Positions 41,716-50,956 are shown, counted from the first letter of the stretch. The stretch: 51,875 nucleotides of DNA from SFEL01 sp963640685 (GCA_963640685.1 CAVIAA010000010.1:1-51875); one strand, 5' to 3'. The notes: generated by a model from the letters alone, not told the origin. Translations and numbers: made by a program.

Positions 41716-42615
41716 TTATTTTTTGTACAGTCCATCGTATAGCTGCTTCTTGTTGGTTTCAAGGTCGTTCACTCTAAGCATGCCGTTTTCGTCCGTATCC
41801 CATGTGCCGTCTGCGGGTATGCATATGCTCTTGTACTCCATCTCCTCTGCTTTGATTATTTCGTACCCGATATCATGCAGGACAGAGTAATCAAGGTTCG
41901 TTCTGATGCTGCCTGAAACCAAACTCAGCAGCGGCAGCATCGCCTCCTTTGTCGCAGTCTTTCGCATATTCATAACGGCGGATTCGACAAGCTCCAGGCT
42001 GCGCTTGAGCCCACCCATCTGCTCCTCACCGCTTATTTCGTCCATTGCATATACCATGCTCGCGCTGCCGTTCAGCGTTACCCTGCCGGCCTTCACGTTG
42101 CCCTCGCCCAGCGCCTTGTTTATGTAAGCTGCCTCGGCAAAATCCACCTTTACCCGTATGCCGCCGAGCAGGTCTATCATCGCCCCGAGGGACAGCGTAT
42201 CGGTGCAGGCATAGTATTTTATATCCAGCCCAAAGCTGTCGTTTACGGCGTTTACGAGCCCGCCCGCGCCATCGTTTTTGTATATATCGGAAAGCCTCTC
42301 TCCGCCGAGCAGCAGCTCTCTGTGCAGCGCCGCCACGCTCAGCCGCTGACCGAAGGAATCAAAGGAGGCTATGAATATCATATCTGCCCCCGCCGTCCCT
42401 GCGGAAAGCGGGCTGTTTTGAACTGCGATGAGCACGCCTGTCGTAAACTTGTCTATCTGCTCCCTTGAGTACACCTCATCGCCCTCACCTGCGCGAAAAG
42501 ATGCGTCGCCGATATCGCGCAGGAGCAGCATCCCCGCCGAAAGCGAAAGCGCCAACACCAAGCTCAGGGCGCATATTGCCATTTTAAGCCTGTTTCTCAG
42601 CTTATCCTGCGTCAA
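41716..42615 (-). CDS. LytR-CpsA-Psr (LCP)-like membrane protein
   Basis: LCP proteins join teichoic acid or polysaccharide from a lipid carrier to peptidoglycan. 299 residues: basic N-terminus, one transmembrane helix (about 10-30), then an LCP-like fold (GADMIFIASFDSF, ALHRELLLGGERLS, NAVNDSFGLDIKYYACTDTL, MIDLLGGIRVKV). It is divergent: the usual R-x-R ... R-x-x-R-Q stretch is replaced by MVYAMDEISGEEQMGGLKR, so catalysis is uncertain. TTG start at 42615 overlaps the previous gene as TTGA. A terminator follows at once. Confidence 0.8.
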   Translation of the reverse strand: MTQDKLRNRLKMAICALSLVLALSLSAGMLLLRDIGDASFRAGEGDEVYSREQIDKFTTGVLIAVQNSPLSAGTAGADMIFIASFDSFGQRLSVAALHRELLLGGERLSDIYKNDGAGGLVNAVNDSFGLDIKYYACTDTLSLGAMIDLLGGIRVKVDFAEAAYINKALGEGNVKAGRVTLNGSASMVYAMDEISGEEQMGGLKRSLELVESAVMNMRKTATKEAMLPLLSLVSGSIRTNLDYSVLHDIGYEIIKAEEMEYKSICIPADGTWDTDENGMLRVNDLETNKKQLYDGLYKK

Positions 42616-43739
42616 TCCCCATTCAGCCCCTTCTCAGTGTATTCGCCAATAACTATCATATCCAGCAGCTTGCGTGCCTCCCCGCTGCCGGAGGGCTGGT
42701 TGATTATCTCGCCGTTGAACACCATTATCGCGCTGCCGCCGCCATCGAGGTTGTACGCCTCCTTGAGCCCCATGCGGGAGCAAAGCTCCTTCATCTCGTC
42801 GAAGTTCATGCCTATCGAATAGCCCTTCTGCCGCCCGTCTATCACGATAAGGCAGTAATGTCCCGGCTCGTAGTAGCCAAGGACGCAGCGGGGGCTTCTG
42901 CCCTGCTTTTTAACGTCGCTCTGCGGCTCGGAGTCCCTCATTAGCGTAGGCCCAAACTGCCAGCCCTGCCATGCGCCGCGTTTCAACGCCCTGCTGCTGT
43001 CAAAGTCCTCAAATTCCTCGGTTTTAAGTGTTCCGTCAGTGTACAGCACACAGGTCGAGCGCTCCGGCCTTGCCGTTTCCGCGGTCTCCGTCCCGCCGCT
43101 GCCGTAATAATACGGCGTCGGCGCAGCGTATGGGTCAAAGGGCTCCGGCGTTGGCGTTGCCCGCAGCTCCGCCTTGCGGTAAAGCTCGCCGTTGCGTATT
43201 ACGAGCCCATTCAAAAAGTCGCCGTTCACGGCAATTATCGCGTCGTTGTCGCTTGCAATATCCTCGGCGCTTTGCCTCTTTCCGCGGAACTTTCCGCTGG
43301 AAAAGGCCGTTCTGAAGCAGTTTATGTTGCGCATCCATATATCCGCAACGTAATACGTCACCCCATCGTCCTCGTTCTTCTTTACGGCGATCTTCAGCTC
43401 GTCGCTCTGGTAGCTGTAGTCCGATGTTGCGCCGGTGTCATAGCTTGGGAAGTTCACGTTCTCGATGTCACCGGGCTTTGGCGCGCGCGTCGGCGCAGGC
43501 GTAGGCGATGGCGTAGCCTTTATAACCGGCACAGGCGTTGCGGATGCGGTCATCCCGTCGTGCTGCCGCTGGCCACTGCGTATGCTGAGCAGCAGTATAT
43601 CTGCGCCTATCGTCACACAGCAAAGAATGGCCATAACAACTGTTATGCCCCAGAGCACGCCGGTGCTCAGCTCCCTTTTGCTCCGTTTTTCCATCTGTCT
43701 ATCGCAGCAGACCTTTCTGTGTTTTCGGCAGGAGGTCAT
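42612..43739 (-). CDS. Phosphodiester glycosidase family protein (NAGPA type)
   Basis: Named after the enzyme that removes N-acetylglucosamine from mannose-6-phosphate diesters. Bacterial members act on cell-surface phosphodiesters. 375 residues: a transmembrane anchor (about 30-50), Pro-rich linker, then the domain: IIAVNGDFLNGLVIRNGE, QFGPTLMRDS, LIVIDGRQKGYSIGMNFDEM, YNLDGGGSAIMVFNG (core motif). Its GGAGG is 4 nt from ATG 43739; a second ATG at 43694 is possible. It is followed by the LCP gene, overlapping 4 nt. Confidence 0.9.
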   Translation of the reverse strand: MTSCRKHRKVCCDRQMEKRSKRELSTGVLWGITVVMAILCCVTIGADILLLSIRSGQRQHDGMTASATPVPVIKATPSPTPAPTRAPKPGDIENVNFPSYDTGATSDYSYQSDELKIAVKKNEDDGVTYYVADIWMRNINCFRTAFSSGKFRGKRQSAEDIASDNDAIIAVNGDFLNGLVIRNGELYRKAELRATPTPEPFDPYAAPTPYYYGSGGTETAETARPERSTCVLYTDGTLKTEEFEDFDSSRALKRGAWQGWQFGPTLMRDSEPQSDVKKQGRSPRCVLGYYEPGHYCLIVIDGRQKGYSIGMNFDEMKELCSRMGLKEAYNLDGGGSAIMVFNGEIINQPSGSGEARKLLDMIVIGEYTEKGLNGD

Positions 43740-43759
43740 GATACCTCCGATGAGCCTAT

Positions 43760-43768
43760 ATTATACCA
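43760..43768 (-). promoter_or_regulatory. Extended -10 promoter of the glycosidase-LCP operon
   Basis: Minus strand: TGG then TATAAT (43760-43768). No good -35. The leader would be about 13 nt, just enough for the SD. Confidence 0.55.
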
Positions 43769-43810
43769 GAATCAGGGCATATATACTTGTAAAATTTGTA
43801 TAAAAACCTT

Positions 43811-44914
43811 TTATGCGTCAATTTTCATAAACTCGCATATCCTGCCTGCGGCGTTCTCCATGCGCAGTTCTTCTATTGCAGCCGCCATTTTGCCGAGCTT
43901 GTCTTTGTCCCTAAGCAGGCTTACGCACAGCCTTCCGAGCTGCGCCGCCTCTGCTGTTGCCGCCGCGCCGTTGCTGACAAAGAAATCGAGATTGCGTCTC
44001 TCGCAGCCGCCAACCGCGTCCGCAAGCACCAACGGCACTCCCTTTATCGCCGCCTCGGTGGTGCTTATGCCGCCGGCCTTGGTAAGATACAGATCGGCGC
44101 TGTCCAGCATAAGCGACATATCGTTCACATATCCCCTTATGTGTACCCGCGAGCCGTAGCCGCGGGCGCGGAGCTTCCTCATGGTTTGCTTATTCGTCCC
44201 GCATATAACTGTAAGCTCTGCGTTCTCCGGCATATTCGCCGCTATCTCCTCCACGACCTCCTCTATGGGACCGCAGCCCATGCTGCCGCCCATTACGACC
44301 ATATGCAGGCAGTCGGGCGATATGCCGTTTCTTTTCTTTGCCTCCGTTTTTTCGGTTCTTTCGGTAAAAATGCTCCTTACAGGTATCCCGTACGGCAGTA
44401 TGTTCTGCCTTGGTATGCCGAGCGACTCAAATTCCTCCGCAAGAGCGGGATGCGGTATCACCGTCGGCAGTCCGATCTTTTCGCAGCCCGGGCTTGCTGT
44501 GTAGTCCGTTGCGACAAAGCAGGCGGGCAGCGTCAGCGCGCCGCTTCGCTTCAGGCCGGTAAGCATCATCGCCGGAAACAGATGTGTGCATATAACTCCG
44601 TCGTACCCTCCGACCCTTATCGCCTTTTTTAGCCGGCGCGCCCCGCGGCGGATCGCCCTATACGCCGCCGTTTTACGGTTGACGCTGACCGGATGCCTTT
44701 CGGCATAATCGTATCCCCTGCCGTAAAGCCGCGGAAAGTACCGGTACAGCCTCGTATGCCAACCGGAAACAAAGCGCGAGGTTCCGCTTGATATAAACGC
44801 CAGTCCATCGGCTATATATGCCCCGTCGCCGCGCTTTTCCAGCTCCTCGGCTATTGCCTTTGCGCAGGAGTTGTGTCCCTCCCCGGTGTTGCAGCTAAGT
44901 ATAAGCACGTTCAT
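43811..44914 (-). CDS. MGDG-synthase-like glycosyltransferase (UgtP/YpfP type)
   Basis: GT28-type enzyme that transfers a hexose from a UDP donor to diacylglycerol or a related lipid. 367 residues. The N-terminal MGDG_synth domain has SCNTGEGHNSCAKAI, the acceptor loop. The C-terminal donor domain has VMGGSMGCGPI and SDLYLTKAGGISTTEA, in which the K-x-G-G and E-A residues are conserved. Overlaps the acyltransferase stop as ATGA. Start has GGAG about 11 nt upstream. The last gene of a three-gene operon. Confidence 0.88.
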   Translation of the reverse strand: MNVLILSCNTGEGHNSCAKAIAEELEKRGDGAYIADGLAFISSGTSRFVSGWHTRLYRYFPRLYGRGYDYAERHPVSVNRKTAAYRAIRRGARRLKKAIRVGGYDGVICTHLFPAMMLTGLKRSGALTLPACFVATDYTASPGCEKIGLPTVIPHPALAEEFESLGIPRQNILPYGIPVRSIFTERTEKTEAKKRNGISPDCLHMVVMGGSMGCGPIEEVVEEIAANMPENAELTVICGTNKQTMRKLRARGYGSRVHIRGYVNDMSLMLDSADLYLTKAGGISTTEAAIKGVPLVLADAVGGCERRNLDFFVSNGAAATAEAAQLGRLCVSLLRDKDKLGKMAAAIEELRMENAAGRICEFMKIDA

Positions 44915-45387
44915 CTGTCGTTTTTCTCCTTTTTCCTTCGCTTTTCGTATATCCGTACCAGTCTCGGTCTGTTATACCGTTGTATGAGTATGAAGGGCAG
45001 ATTCCCCAAAAGGAAATATGCTCCATACAGAGCCGCCCCGCCGGCGCCGGGCATTATGTACAGCACGCCAAGCCCGAGAACGCTCAATATGACGTGCGTA
45101 AGCTCCGCAACGCAGGTCTCGCGTATCATAATCAGCAGCGTATCCGCGTCCGTCGCCGTCATTCGCTTTTGGGGCATGACGTTTGGCAGTATCCGGCTCA
45201 TATCCGGCACCCTTGCCTGCCATTTACCTATGGCGATCGCTTCGTACAGTTTTCCGTCCCGTTCAAATGCATAGGCTCTATACGGGAACAAGGTATGATC
45301 AAACCACCTTTTCGGCAGCAGCCGCCCGACAGCAAAGAGCGCTATGCCTATTACGATAAAGTAACCACAGCCTATCAGCAGCCGCAT
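44911..45387 (-). CDS. CrtO-like acyltransferase, small membrane form
   Basis: 158 residues, resembling glycosyl-4,4'-diaponeurosporenoate acyltransferase (CrtO of the staphyloxanthin pathway), which adds a fatty acid to a glycosylated lipid. Seen motifs: KRWFDHTLFPYRAYAFE, GKLYEAIAIGKWQARVPDMS and CVAELTHVILSVL, as in the family. Three to four hydrophobic segments. The remaining carotenoid genes are absent, so the substrate is probably another glycolipid. It overlaps the MFS gene at 45375-45387. GGAGAAGCTGAC precedes the ATG. Confidence 0.85.
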   Translation of the reverse strand: MRLLIGCGYFIVIGIALFAVGRLLPKRWFDHTLFPYRAYAFERDGKLYEAIAIGKWQARVPDMSRILPNVMPQKRMTATDADTLLIMIRETCVAELTHVILSVLGLGVLYIMPGAGGAALYGAYFLLGNLPFILIQRYNRPRLVRIYEKRRKKEKNDR

Positions 45388-46637
45388 GTCAGCTTCTCCT
45401 TATCTTCTTTCTTCCGTCGGCAGGCCAAGAGACAGCCCATCAGGGTCACTGTAAACACCGCCGCCATTGCTATATATGCAGCATAGCTCCCCGCGTAACT
45501 GCCCGTAGCGTCGCACACGCTGCCGCTGAAAACAGGACCCATTGCGGAGGTCACGCCCGAGAGAGACATTATTATGCCGTTTACCCTGGCGAACGCCCTT
45601 TCGCCAAAGGCCTCGCGCGATATTATAGGCACCGCCACAGAGCCAAAGGCAAGGCCTATTGAGAAGAACGCTATCTCGCATATGAGAGGCACCGTACCCG
45701 GTAAAAGCAGCGCCGAAGCGACCGTCCCCGCAAGGAACACTCCGGATATTGCCGTTGCCTTTACGCTGCCCAGCCTGTCGTATATCCAGCCGAGCGACAG
45801 CTTTCCCAGCGCAAGGGAGGCCATATTTCCGGATACCGCTGCCGAGGCTGCCGATATCGGATACCCTATATCCGACATATACGCCGGAAAGGTTGCAGAG
45901 TAGCCGGTATTTGCCATGCTCAGTGCGCAGAGGCAAAGCGCTATTATATAAAACGCTGGTTTTCTGAGTATCTCGCCTAACTCTGCCCCTTCAGGCTCGC
46001 CTATATGCTGATGCGCTTCCTCCGCGTTTTTCTCGCCATAGGGCAGCAGACCCTTTTCTGCCGGCGTATCACGAACTATAAACGCGCCGGGCAGCACCGC
46101 AAGCGCAACCACGCCGCTCATCACGGCAAAGCAGCTTCTCCAGCCGACAGCCTCAATGAGCCTGCCGACGACCGGGCTGAACAGCATGCCGCCGATACCC
46201 GTCCCCATATATGTCATTCCAACGACTAGGCCGCCCCTCTCATGGAACCAGTTGCCGAGTATTATCGCAAACGGCACATACGAAAGCAGCCACAGCGAGC
46301 ACCCCGCCACAACTGCGATAACGTAAAACTCCCAAAGCCGCTCCGCTGCGGAAAAAGCAAAATACGCCGCCGTTAATACAAATGCGGCTATACGCATGCT
46401 CTTTTTTACCGGCATGAGCTGATACAGCTCTGCCGATAGCGCTGAGGCGATTATGCCGCCCACCGCAAGCAGCGTGGATATCGCTGCGCCGCCGGAGCGG
46501 GTAAAGCCCAGCTCGTCGCATATAGGCACGATATACAGCGTCATGCAGTTATTCACTATGCCATAGGACATCATCATTACAACGCCCACGGCAACCATTA
46601 CCCACCCATAATGCAGCTTTTCTTTTTTCTGTTTCAT
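45375..46637 (-). CDS. MFS transporter (oxalate/formate-monocarboxylate type)
   Basis: 420 residues with about twelve transmembrane helices. Starts HYGWVMVAVGVVMM with the OFA/MCT-like pattern (WFHERGGLVVGMTYMGTGIG). ATG 46637 is chosen because a promoter lies at 46695 and the longer frame starts upstream of it. Translation starts from a weak site. It is cotranscribed with the acyltransferase and glycosyltransferase. In S. aureus the glycosyltransferase YpfP is paired with the MFS flippase LtaA. A similar role is possible here but MFS type argues for small acids. Confidence 0.85.
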   Translation of the reverse strand: MKQKKEKLHYGWVMVAVGVVMMMSYGIVNNCMTLYIVPICDELGFTRSGGAAISTLLAVGGIIASALSAELYQLMPVKKSMRIAAFVLTAAYFAFSAAERLWEFYVIAVVAGCSLWLLSYVPFAIILGNWFHERGGLVVGMTYMGTGIGGMLFSPVVGRLIEAVGWRSCFAVMSGVVALAVLPGAFIVRDTPAEKGLLPYGEKNAEEAHQHIGEPEGAELGEILRKPAFYIIALCLCALSMANTGYSATFPAYMSDIGYPISAASAAVSGNMASLALGKLSLGWIYDRLGSVKATAISGVFLAGTVASALLLPGTVPLICEIAFFSIGLAFGSVAVPIISREAFGERAFARVNGIIMSLSGVTSAMGPVFSGSVCDATGSYAGSYAAYIAMAAVFTVTLMGCLLACRRKKEDKEKLTCGC

Positions 46638-46694
46638 CTGAGCGACCGTCTTTCCGAGTTGTTTCTCATCATTCCTGTTATTCTTATTGTTATA

Positions 46695-46703
46695 ATCATA
46701 CCA
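46695..46703 (-). promoter_or_regulatory. Extended -10 promoter of the MFS operon
   Basis: Minus strand: TGG then TATGAT (46695-46703), -35 TTTAAC at 16 bp (46717-46722). The leader to ATG 46637 is about 50 nt. Confidence 0.5.
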
Positions 46704-46732
46704 CACAGCGCGGCGGGTTAAAAGACTTTTCC

Positions 46733-46760
46733 TTGCCAAACGGCATAGCTGCACTATAAT
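46733..46760 (+). promoter_or_regulatory. Promoter of the GTPase-nuclease gene
   Basis: -35 TTGCCA (46733-46738), 16-bp spacer, -10 TATAAT (46755-46760). The 45-nt leader to ATG 46812 contains a run of seven T but no hairpin that I can fold confidently. Confidence 0.7.
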
Positions 46761-46811
46761 GGATAATGGAGATTGAGTGCTCTATTTTTTTATCGAGAAA
46801 GTGATGAATCA

Positions 46812-49406
46812 ATGAAAAGACTCACCTTAGGAATACTTGCCCACGTCGACTCCGGCAAAACCACCCTATCGGAAGGGATGCTCTATGCCTCGGGCACACT
46901 CCGCAGGCTGGGGCGCGTGGATCACGGCGATTCCTTTCTGGATACCCACTCGCTGGAAAAAGCCCGCGGCATAACCATATTTTCAAAGCAGGCGCAGCTG
47001 GCATACGGTGAGTGTGACATCACACTGCTGGACACCCCCGGCCATGTCGACTTTTCTGCCGAGGCGGAAAGGGTGCTGAGCGTGCTGGATTACGCGCTGC
47101 TGGTCGTAAGCGGGTCGGAGGGAGTGCAGCCGCATACCGAAACGCTTTTCCGGCTGCTGGAAAGATACGGCGTGCCGGTGTTTGTGTTTATAAACAAAAT
47201 GGATATATCGCACCTGAGGAGGGCGGAGCTTATGAAAAGCCTTTCCGCTCTGGGCGATGGATTTATCGATTTCAGCTCGGATGCTTCCCTTGCCGCGTTT
47301 TATGACGGGCTTGCCCTTTGCGGCGAGGATATGCTGGAGCAGTATCTGAGCACCGAAAGCATATCCCTGCCGGCAATACAAAGTGCGATAGTCAATAGGC
47401 GGGTATTCCCCTGTTTTTTCGGCTCGGCGCTGAAGCTGGAGGGCATTGCGGATCTGCTGGAGGGACTGGAGAAATACACCGTTGAGCCGCGGCGCGGCGC
47501 GGAGTTCGGCGCAAGAGTGTTCAAAATAGCCGACGACCCGCAGGGGGCAAGGCTGACCTACATGAAAATAACCGGCGGCTGCCTCCGGGTCAAGGATACA
47601 CTCAACGGAGACGGCTGGATGGAAAAGGCGGATCAGATACGGCTGTATTCCGGCGCAAAATATCAAGCGGCGGAAGAGGCGCCTGCAGGCACGGTCTGCG
47701 CCGTAACGGGGCTTTCGCATACCCGCCCCGGAGACGGACTCGGCGCCGAGGCACATTCGCCCGCGCCTGTATTGGAGCCTGTTCTTTGCTACCGCGCCGT
47801 GCTGCCACAGGAAGTTGAAGCGCACAGGACGCTGCTTGCCCTGCGCAAGCTGGAGGAGGGCGACCCGGCGCTGCACATCTTATGGAACGAGCAGCTGCAC
47901 GAAATACGTGTCCAGCTGATGGGCGAGGTGCAGCTCGAGGTCATGCAGAACCTGCTTAAAGAGCGCTTCGGCCTTGATATAGGCTTTGACATGGGCAGCA
48001 TACTGTATAAGGAGACGATAGCCGCCCCCGTCGAGGGCGTCGGCCATTATGAGCCGCTGCGGCACTACGCCGAGGTACACCTGATAATGCGCCCGCTTGA
48101 GCCCGGCAGCGGACTGGTGTTTTCATCGGACTGCCGCGACGACGAGCTGGACAGGAGCTGGCAGCGGCTGATACTCACCCACCTTCAGGAAAAGACCCAC
48201 ATTGGCGTGCTTACCGGCTCGCCGATAACGGATATGAGCATAGCCCTGTCCTCCGGCAGAGCGCACCTGAAGCACACCGAGGGCGGAGATTTTCGTCAGG
48301 CTACCTATCGTGCGGTGCGTCAGGGGCTAATGCAGGCGGAAAGCCGGCTGTTGGAGCCGTGGTACAGCTTCAGGCTGCAGCTGCCGCGCGAATGCATAGG
48401 CCGGGCAATGAACGACCTTCAGGGCATGGGCGCACGGCTGGATCCGCCGGAACAGCGGCAGGAGGACGCAATTTTATCCGGCGAAGCGCCGGTTGCCGGT
48501 ATGCAGGGCTACCCCGCAACTCTAAACGGCTACACAAAGGGCAGGGGCAGGCTATACTGCAACGGAACCAAGTACCTCCCCTGCCACAACAGCGCCGAGG
48601 TCATAGCCGCGGCAGGCTACGACCCCGAAAACGACACGGACAACCCGTCCGATTCGGTATTCTGCACCCACGGAGCGGGGCACTCCGTAAAATGGAACAA
48701 GGTGTTTGACAACATGCACCTTCCCTCTCTGCTCAAGCCAAGGTCTGAGCCGGTGCGTGAGCAGACAATGCAGAGGCTCTCCGCATCGGACGAGGAGGAG
48801 CTGCGCCGCATATATGAGCGCACATACGGGCCGATAAAGAGCACCTCCCTCTCCGCCTTCCGCCCCAGCCTGCGGCCGGCCGAGGGCAGCCGTTTTGCGC
48901 CGGAGCCAGCCGGCCCCGAGTATCTGCTGGTGGACGGCTATAACATTATTTTTGCATGGGATGAGCTGGCTAAAGCCGCAAAGGACGATATGGATCTTGC
49001 CCGCAGCAGGCTGATAAATTTAATGTGCAGCTACAAGGGGCTGCACAGTTGCGAGGTGATACTGGTATTCGATGCGTATAAGATAAAGGGCAACACCGGC
49101 TCCGTTGAGAAGATAAACAACATAAACGTGGTATACACAAAGGAAGCCGAGACCGCCGACAGCTACATTGAGCGCGCAACGCACGAGCTGAGCAAGAGCT
49201 ACCGGGTACAGGTCGCGACCTCCGACAGGATGGAGCAGCTGATAATAATCGGCAACGGCGCGATGCGAATATCCGCAGAAGCGTTCAAAAAAGAGGTTGA
49301 CCGAACAGAGGCCGCAATGCGCGAGCTCATGTCACAGAAGGCAAAGAGCGGGCAGAAGCTCACGGACGGAAGGATAAGCCGCAGCGGGGAATGGGTCTGG
49401 GAATAG
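46812..49406 (+). CDS. TetM-like translation GTPase fused to a YacP/Rae1-like NYN nuclease
   Basis: 864 residues in two parts. Residues 1 to about 640 are an EF-G-like ribosomal-protection GTPase. It has G1 AHVDSGKTT (about 10-18), G2 region GITIF, G3 DTPGHVD, G4 NKMD, G5 GSALK, then beta-barrel, domain III and domain IV. Domain IV holds the TetM-like tip loop region (SGEAPVAGMQGYPATLNGYTKGRG). Residues about 703-855 form a NYN domain: EYLLVDGYNIIFAW, LVFDAYKIKG, YTKEAETADSYIER, VATSDRMEQ, with all the acidic positions of the YacP/Rae1 family kept. YacP (Rae1) cuts mRNA in the ribosomal A site in B. subtilis. A basic-charged linker separates the two parts. Frame is continuous, so the fusion is real. 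It is not a classical tetracycline resistance gene. Confidence 0.93.
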   Translation: MKRLTLGILAHVDSGKTTLSEGMLYASGTLRRLGRVDHGDSFLDTHSLEKARGITIFSKQAQLAYGECDITLLDTPGHVDFSAEAERVLSVLDYALLVVSGSEGVQPHTETLFRLLERYGVPVFVFINKMDISHLRRAELMKSLSALGDGFIDFSSDASLAAFYDGLALCGEDMLEQYLSTESISLPAIQSAIVNRRVFPCFFGSALKLEGIADLLEGLEKYTVEPRRGAEFGARVFKIADDPQGARLTYMKITGGCLRVKDTLNGDGWMEKADQIRLYSGAKYQAAEEAPAGTVCAVTGLSHTRPGDGLGAEAHSPAPVLEPVLCYRAVLPQEVEAHRTLLALRKLEEGDPALHILWNEQLHEIRVQLMGEVQLEVMQNLLKERFGLDIGFDMGSILYKETIAAPVEGVGHYEPLRHYAEVHLIMRPLEPGSGLVFSSDCRDDELDRSWQRLILTHLQEKTHIGVLTGSPITDMSIALSSGRAHLKHTEGGDFRQATYRAVRQGLMQAESRLLEPWYSFRLQLPRECIGRAMNDLQGMGARLDPPEQRQEDAILSGEAPVAGMQGYPATLNGYTKGRGRLYCNGTKYLPCHNSAEVIAAAGYDPENDTDNPSDSVFCTHGAGHSVKWNKVFDNMHLPSLLKPRSEPVREQTMQRLSASDEEELRRIYERTYGPIKSTSLSAFRPSLRPAEGSRFAPEPAGPEYLLVDGYNIIFAWDELAKAAKDDMDLARSRLINLMCSYKGLHSCEVILVFDAYKIKGNTGSVEKINNINVVYTKEAETADSYIERATHELSKSYRVQVATSDRMEQLIIIGNGAMRISAEAFKKEVDRTEAAMRELMSQKAKSGQKLTDGRISRSGEWVWE

Positions 49407-49408
49407 CT

Positions 49409-50956
49409 CTATCCCTCGCCCCCGTCCGCGCAAAAGCGCAGCTCAACCTTGAACAGGTCACCGTCCAGTGCAAGGCGCATTTCGCCCTTCATAAGCTCGG
49501 TCAGGCTCTGGGCTATACTCAGCCCAAGCCCGCTGCCTCCGCGGCTCCTTGCCTCATCCCCCTGAACGAACCGCTCAAAAAGCTCCTCAACGGGGATATT
49601 CAGCTGCCGTTCTGATATGTTTTTAAGTGTCACGGCGGCGCTTCCGCCTTCTGCCCGCGCCTCAAGGTATACCCGCGTTCCCGGCATACCGTGCCTGCAT
49701 ATGTTTTGCAGCAGGTTCTCTATCACCCGCCAGAGCAGCCTCCCGTCTGCCCTGATGTATATATCTTCCTCGGGCAGCATTATCACCGGTGTTATATTTA
49801 CCTCCGCCATGCGCTCCCCGTATTCGGCGGCTGACTGACGCAGCAGCTCTGAAAGGTTCACCCGCTCTATATTGACGTTTACCGCCCCGGATGAGGCTTT
49901 TGAGGCGTCTATGAGATCCTCTGTCAGCTTCTTCAGTTTTTTACTCTGCCTTGTGATGGTCTCAATATACTCCGCCGCCCGCTCGCCCTGAATATTCTCC
50001 TTTTGCAGCAGGTCTATGTAGGTCACGATGGATGTCAGCGGCGTTTTAAGGTCGTGGCTGACGTTGGTTATGAGCTCGGTCTTGAACCTTTCGCTCTTCA
50101 TGCGCTCATTTACCGCGATTGACATCCCGCGGCCTATGCTGTTCAGGTCATCGCCGTGCTCCCGCAGCTCCCGTTTCATTTTTGATGTATCGACTATATA
50201 GCTCAGGTCGCCCGCAGCCATTGCCCGCCCCGCAAGCAGCAGCGCGCGCATCTGCTTTATCAACTTCAGCAAAAAGCAGAACATCCCGCCGTTTATAAGA
50301 AGCAGCATAACAAAGCCGGAAAGCGATCTTGGGCTGAAAAACATCGCTGCAAACACGGCGTTTACTGCCATATATCCGGCAAAGGCCAGCGCAAAGCGCC
50401 ACTCGCTGTTTATGCTGTCCGCTGTGCTGCGCACTCCGGCGCATATGCCGGCTGAAAGCCTGTATACGACCGTATTTTTAAACAGTGTGCCGGTCTTTAT
50501 GCGTGCGGCCGTTGTCATGCACAGCGCCATAAACGGCGCAGCCGCGCATGATGCCATTATGACCGCCACAGTGATTTTTGTATTGTCTGCCGACTGTTCC
50601 ATTGCGTGATCGTGAAGAAAATCCACCAGCACCGCGCACAGCCCAACTATGAGCATTGCAGCGCAAATCAGATACAGATCATACGGTATTTTATCCTGCC
50701 GCAGCAGCACACAGCCGACGCAGCCCTCCTTATGCGCCGAGGAGCAGAGCAGAAAGACAAAGCAGCCAAGGGCGACCGTGCCCGTGGCCATGCCTATTAT
50801 CAGCTTGCTTTCGTCATACCACGCACTGCCGTAGTTTGCTTCTACGTAGACTATGCAGCATATCGTAACGCCCGCCGCAACGCAAAAGATAAAAAACGCC
50901 GCCGCTCGCGCCCAGAATTTATGCATAATGCTGCTGTCATTGACCCTTGCTTCCAT
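49409..50956 (-). CDS. Membrane sensor histidine kinase
   Basis: 515 residues: about six transmembrane helices (about 15-40, 50-70, 90-112, 125-147, 190-212, 216-236), a HAMP-like linker, then HisKA with VSHDLKTPLTSI (phospho-His near 297) and HATPase_c with NLLQNICRHGM and GGSGLGLSIA. The usual D-x-G-x-G box is replaced by LKNISERQL, a variant common in Clostridia kinases. It lies 20 nt overlapped with the regulator gene upstream. No obvious ligand domain, so the signal is probably sensed in the membrane. Confidence 0.92.
   Translation of the reverse strand: MEARVNDSSIMHKFWARAAAFFIFCVAAGVTICCIVYVEANYGSAWYDESKLIIGMATGTVALGCFVFLLCSSAHKEGCVGCVLLRQDKIPYDLYLICAAMLIVGLCAVLVDFLHDHAMEQSADNTKITVAVIMASCAAAPFMALCMTTAARIKTGTLFKNTVVYRLSAGICAGVRSTADSINSEWRFALAFAGYMAVNAVFAAMFFSPRSLSGFVMLLLINGGMFCFLLKLIKQMRALLLAGRAMAAGDLSYIVDTSKMKRELREHGDDLNSIGRGMSIAVNERMKSERFKTELITNVSHDLKTPLTSIVTYIDLLQKENIQGERAAEYIETITRQSKKLKKLTEDLIDASKASSGAVNVNIERVNLSELLRQSAAEYGERMAEVNITPVIMLPEEDIYIRADGRLLWRVIENLLQNICRHGMPGTRVYLEARAEGGSAAVTLKNISERQLNIPVEELFERFVQGDEARSRGGSGLGLSIAQSLTELMKGEMRLALDGDLFKVELRFCADGGEG

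Noticed and set aside
46812..49406. Classical tetracycline resistance gene
   Set aside because: The GTPase part is a diverged relative with a fused nuclease and no mobile element nearby; resistance is not supported.
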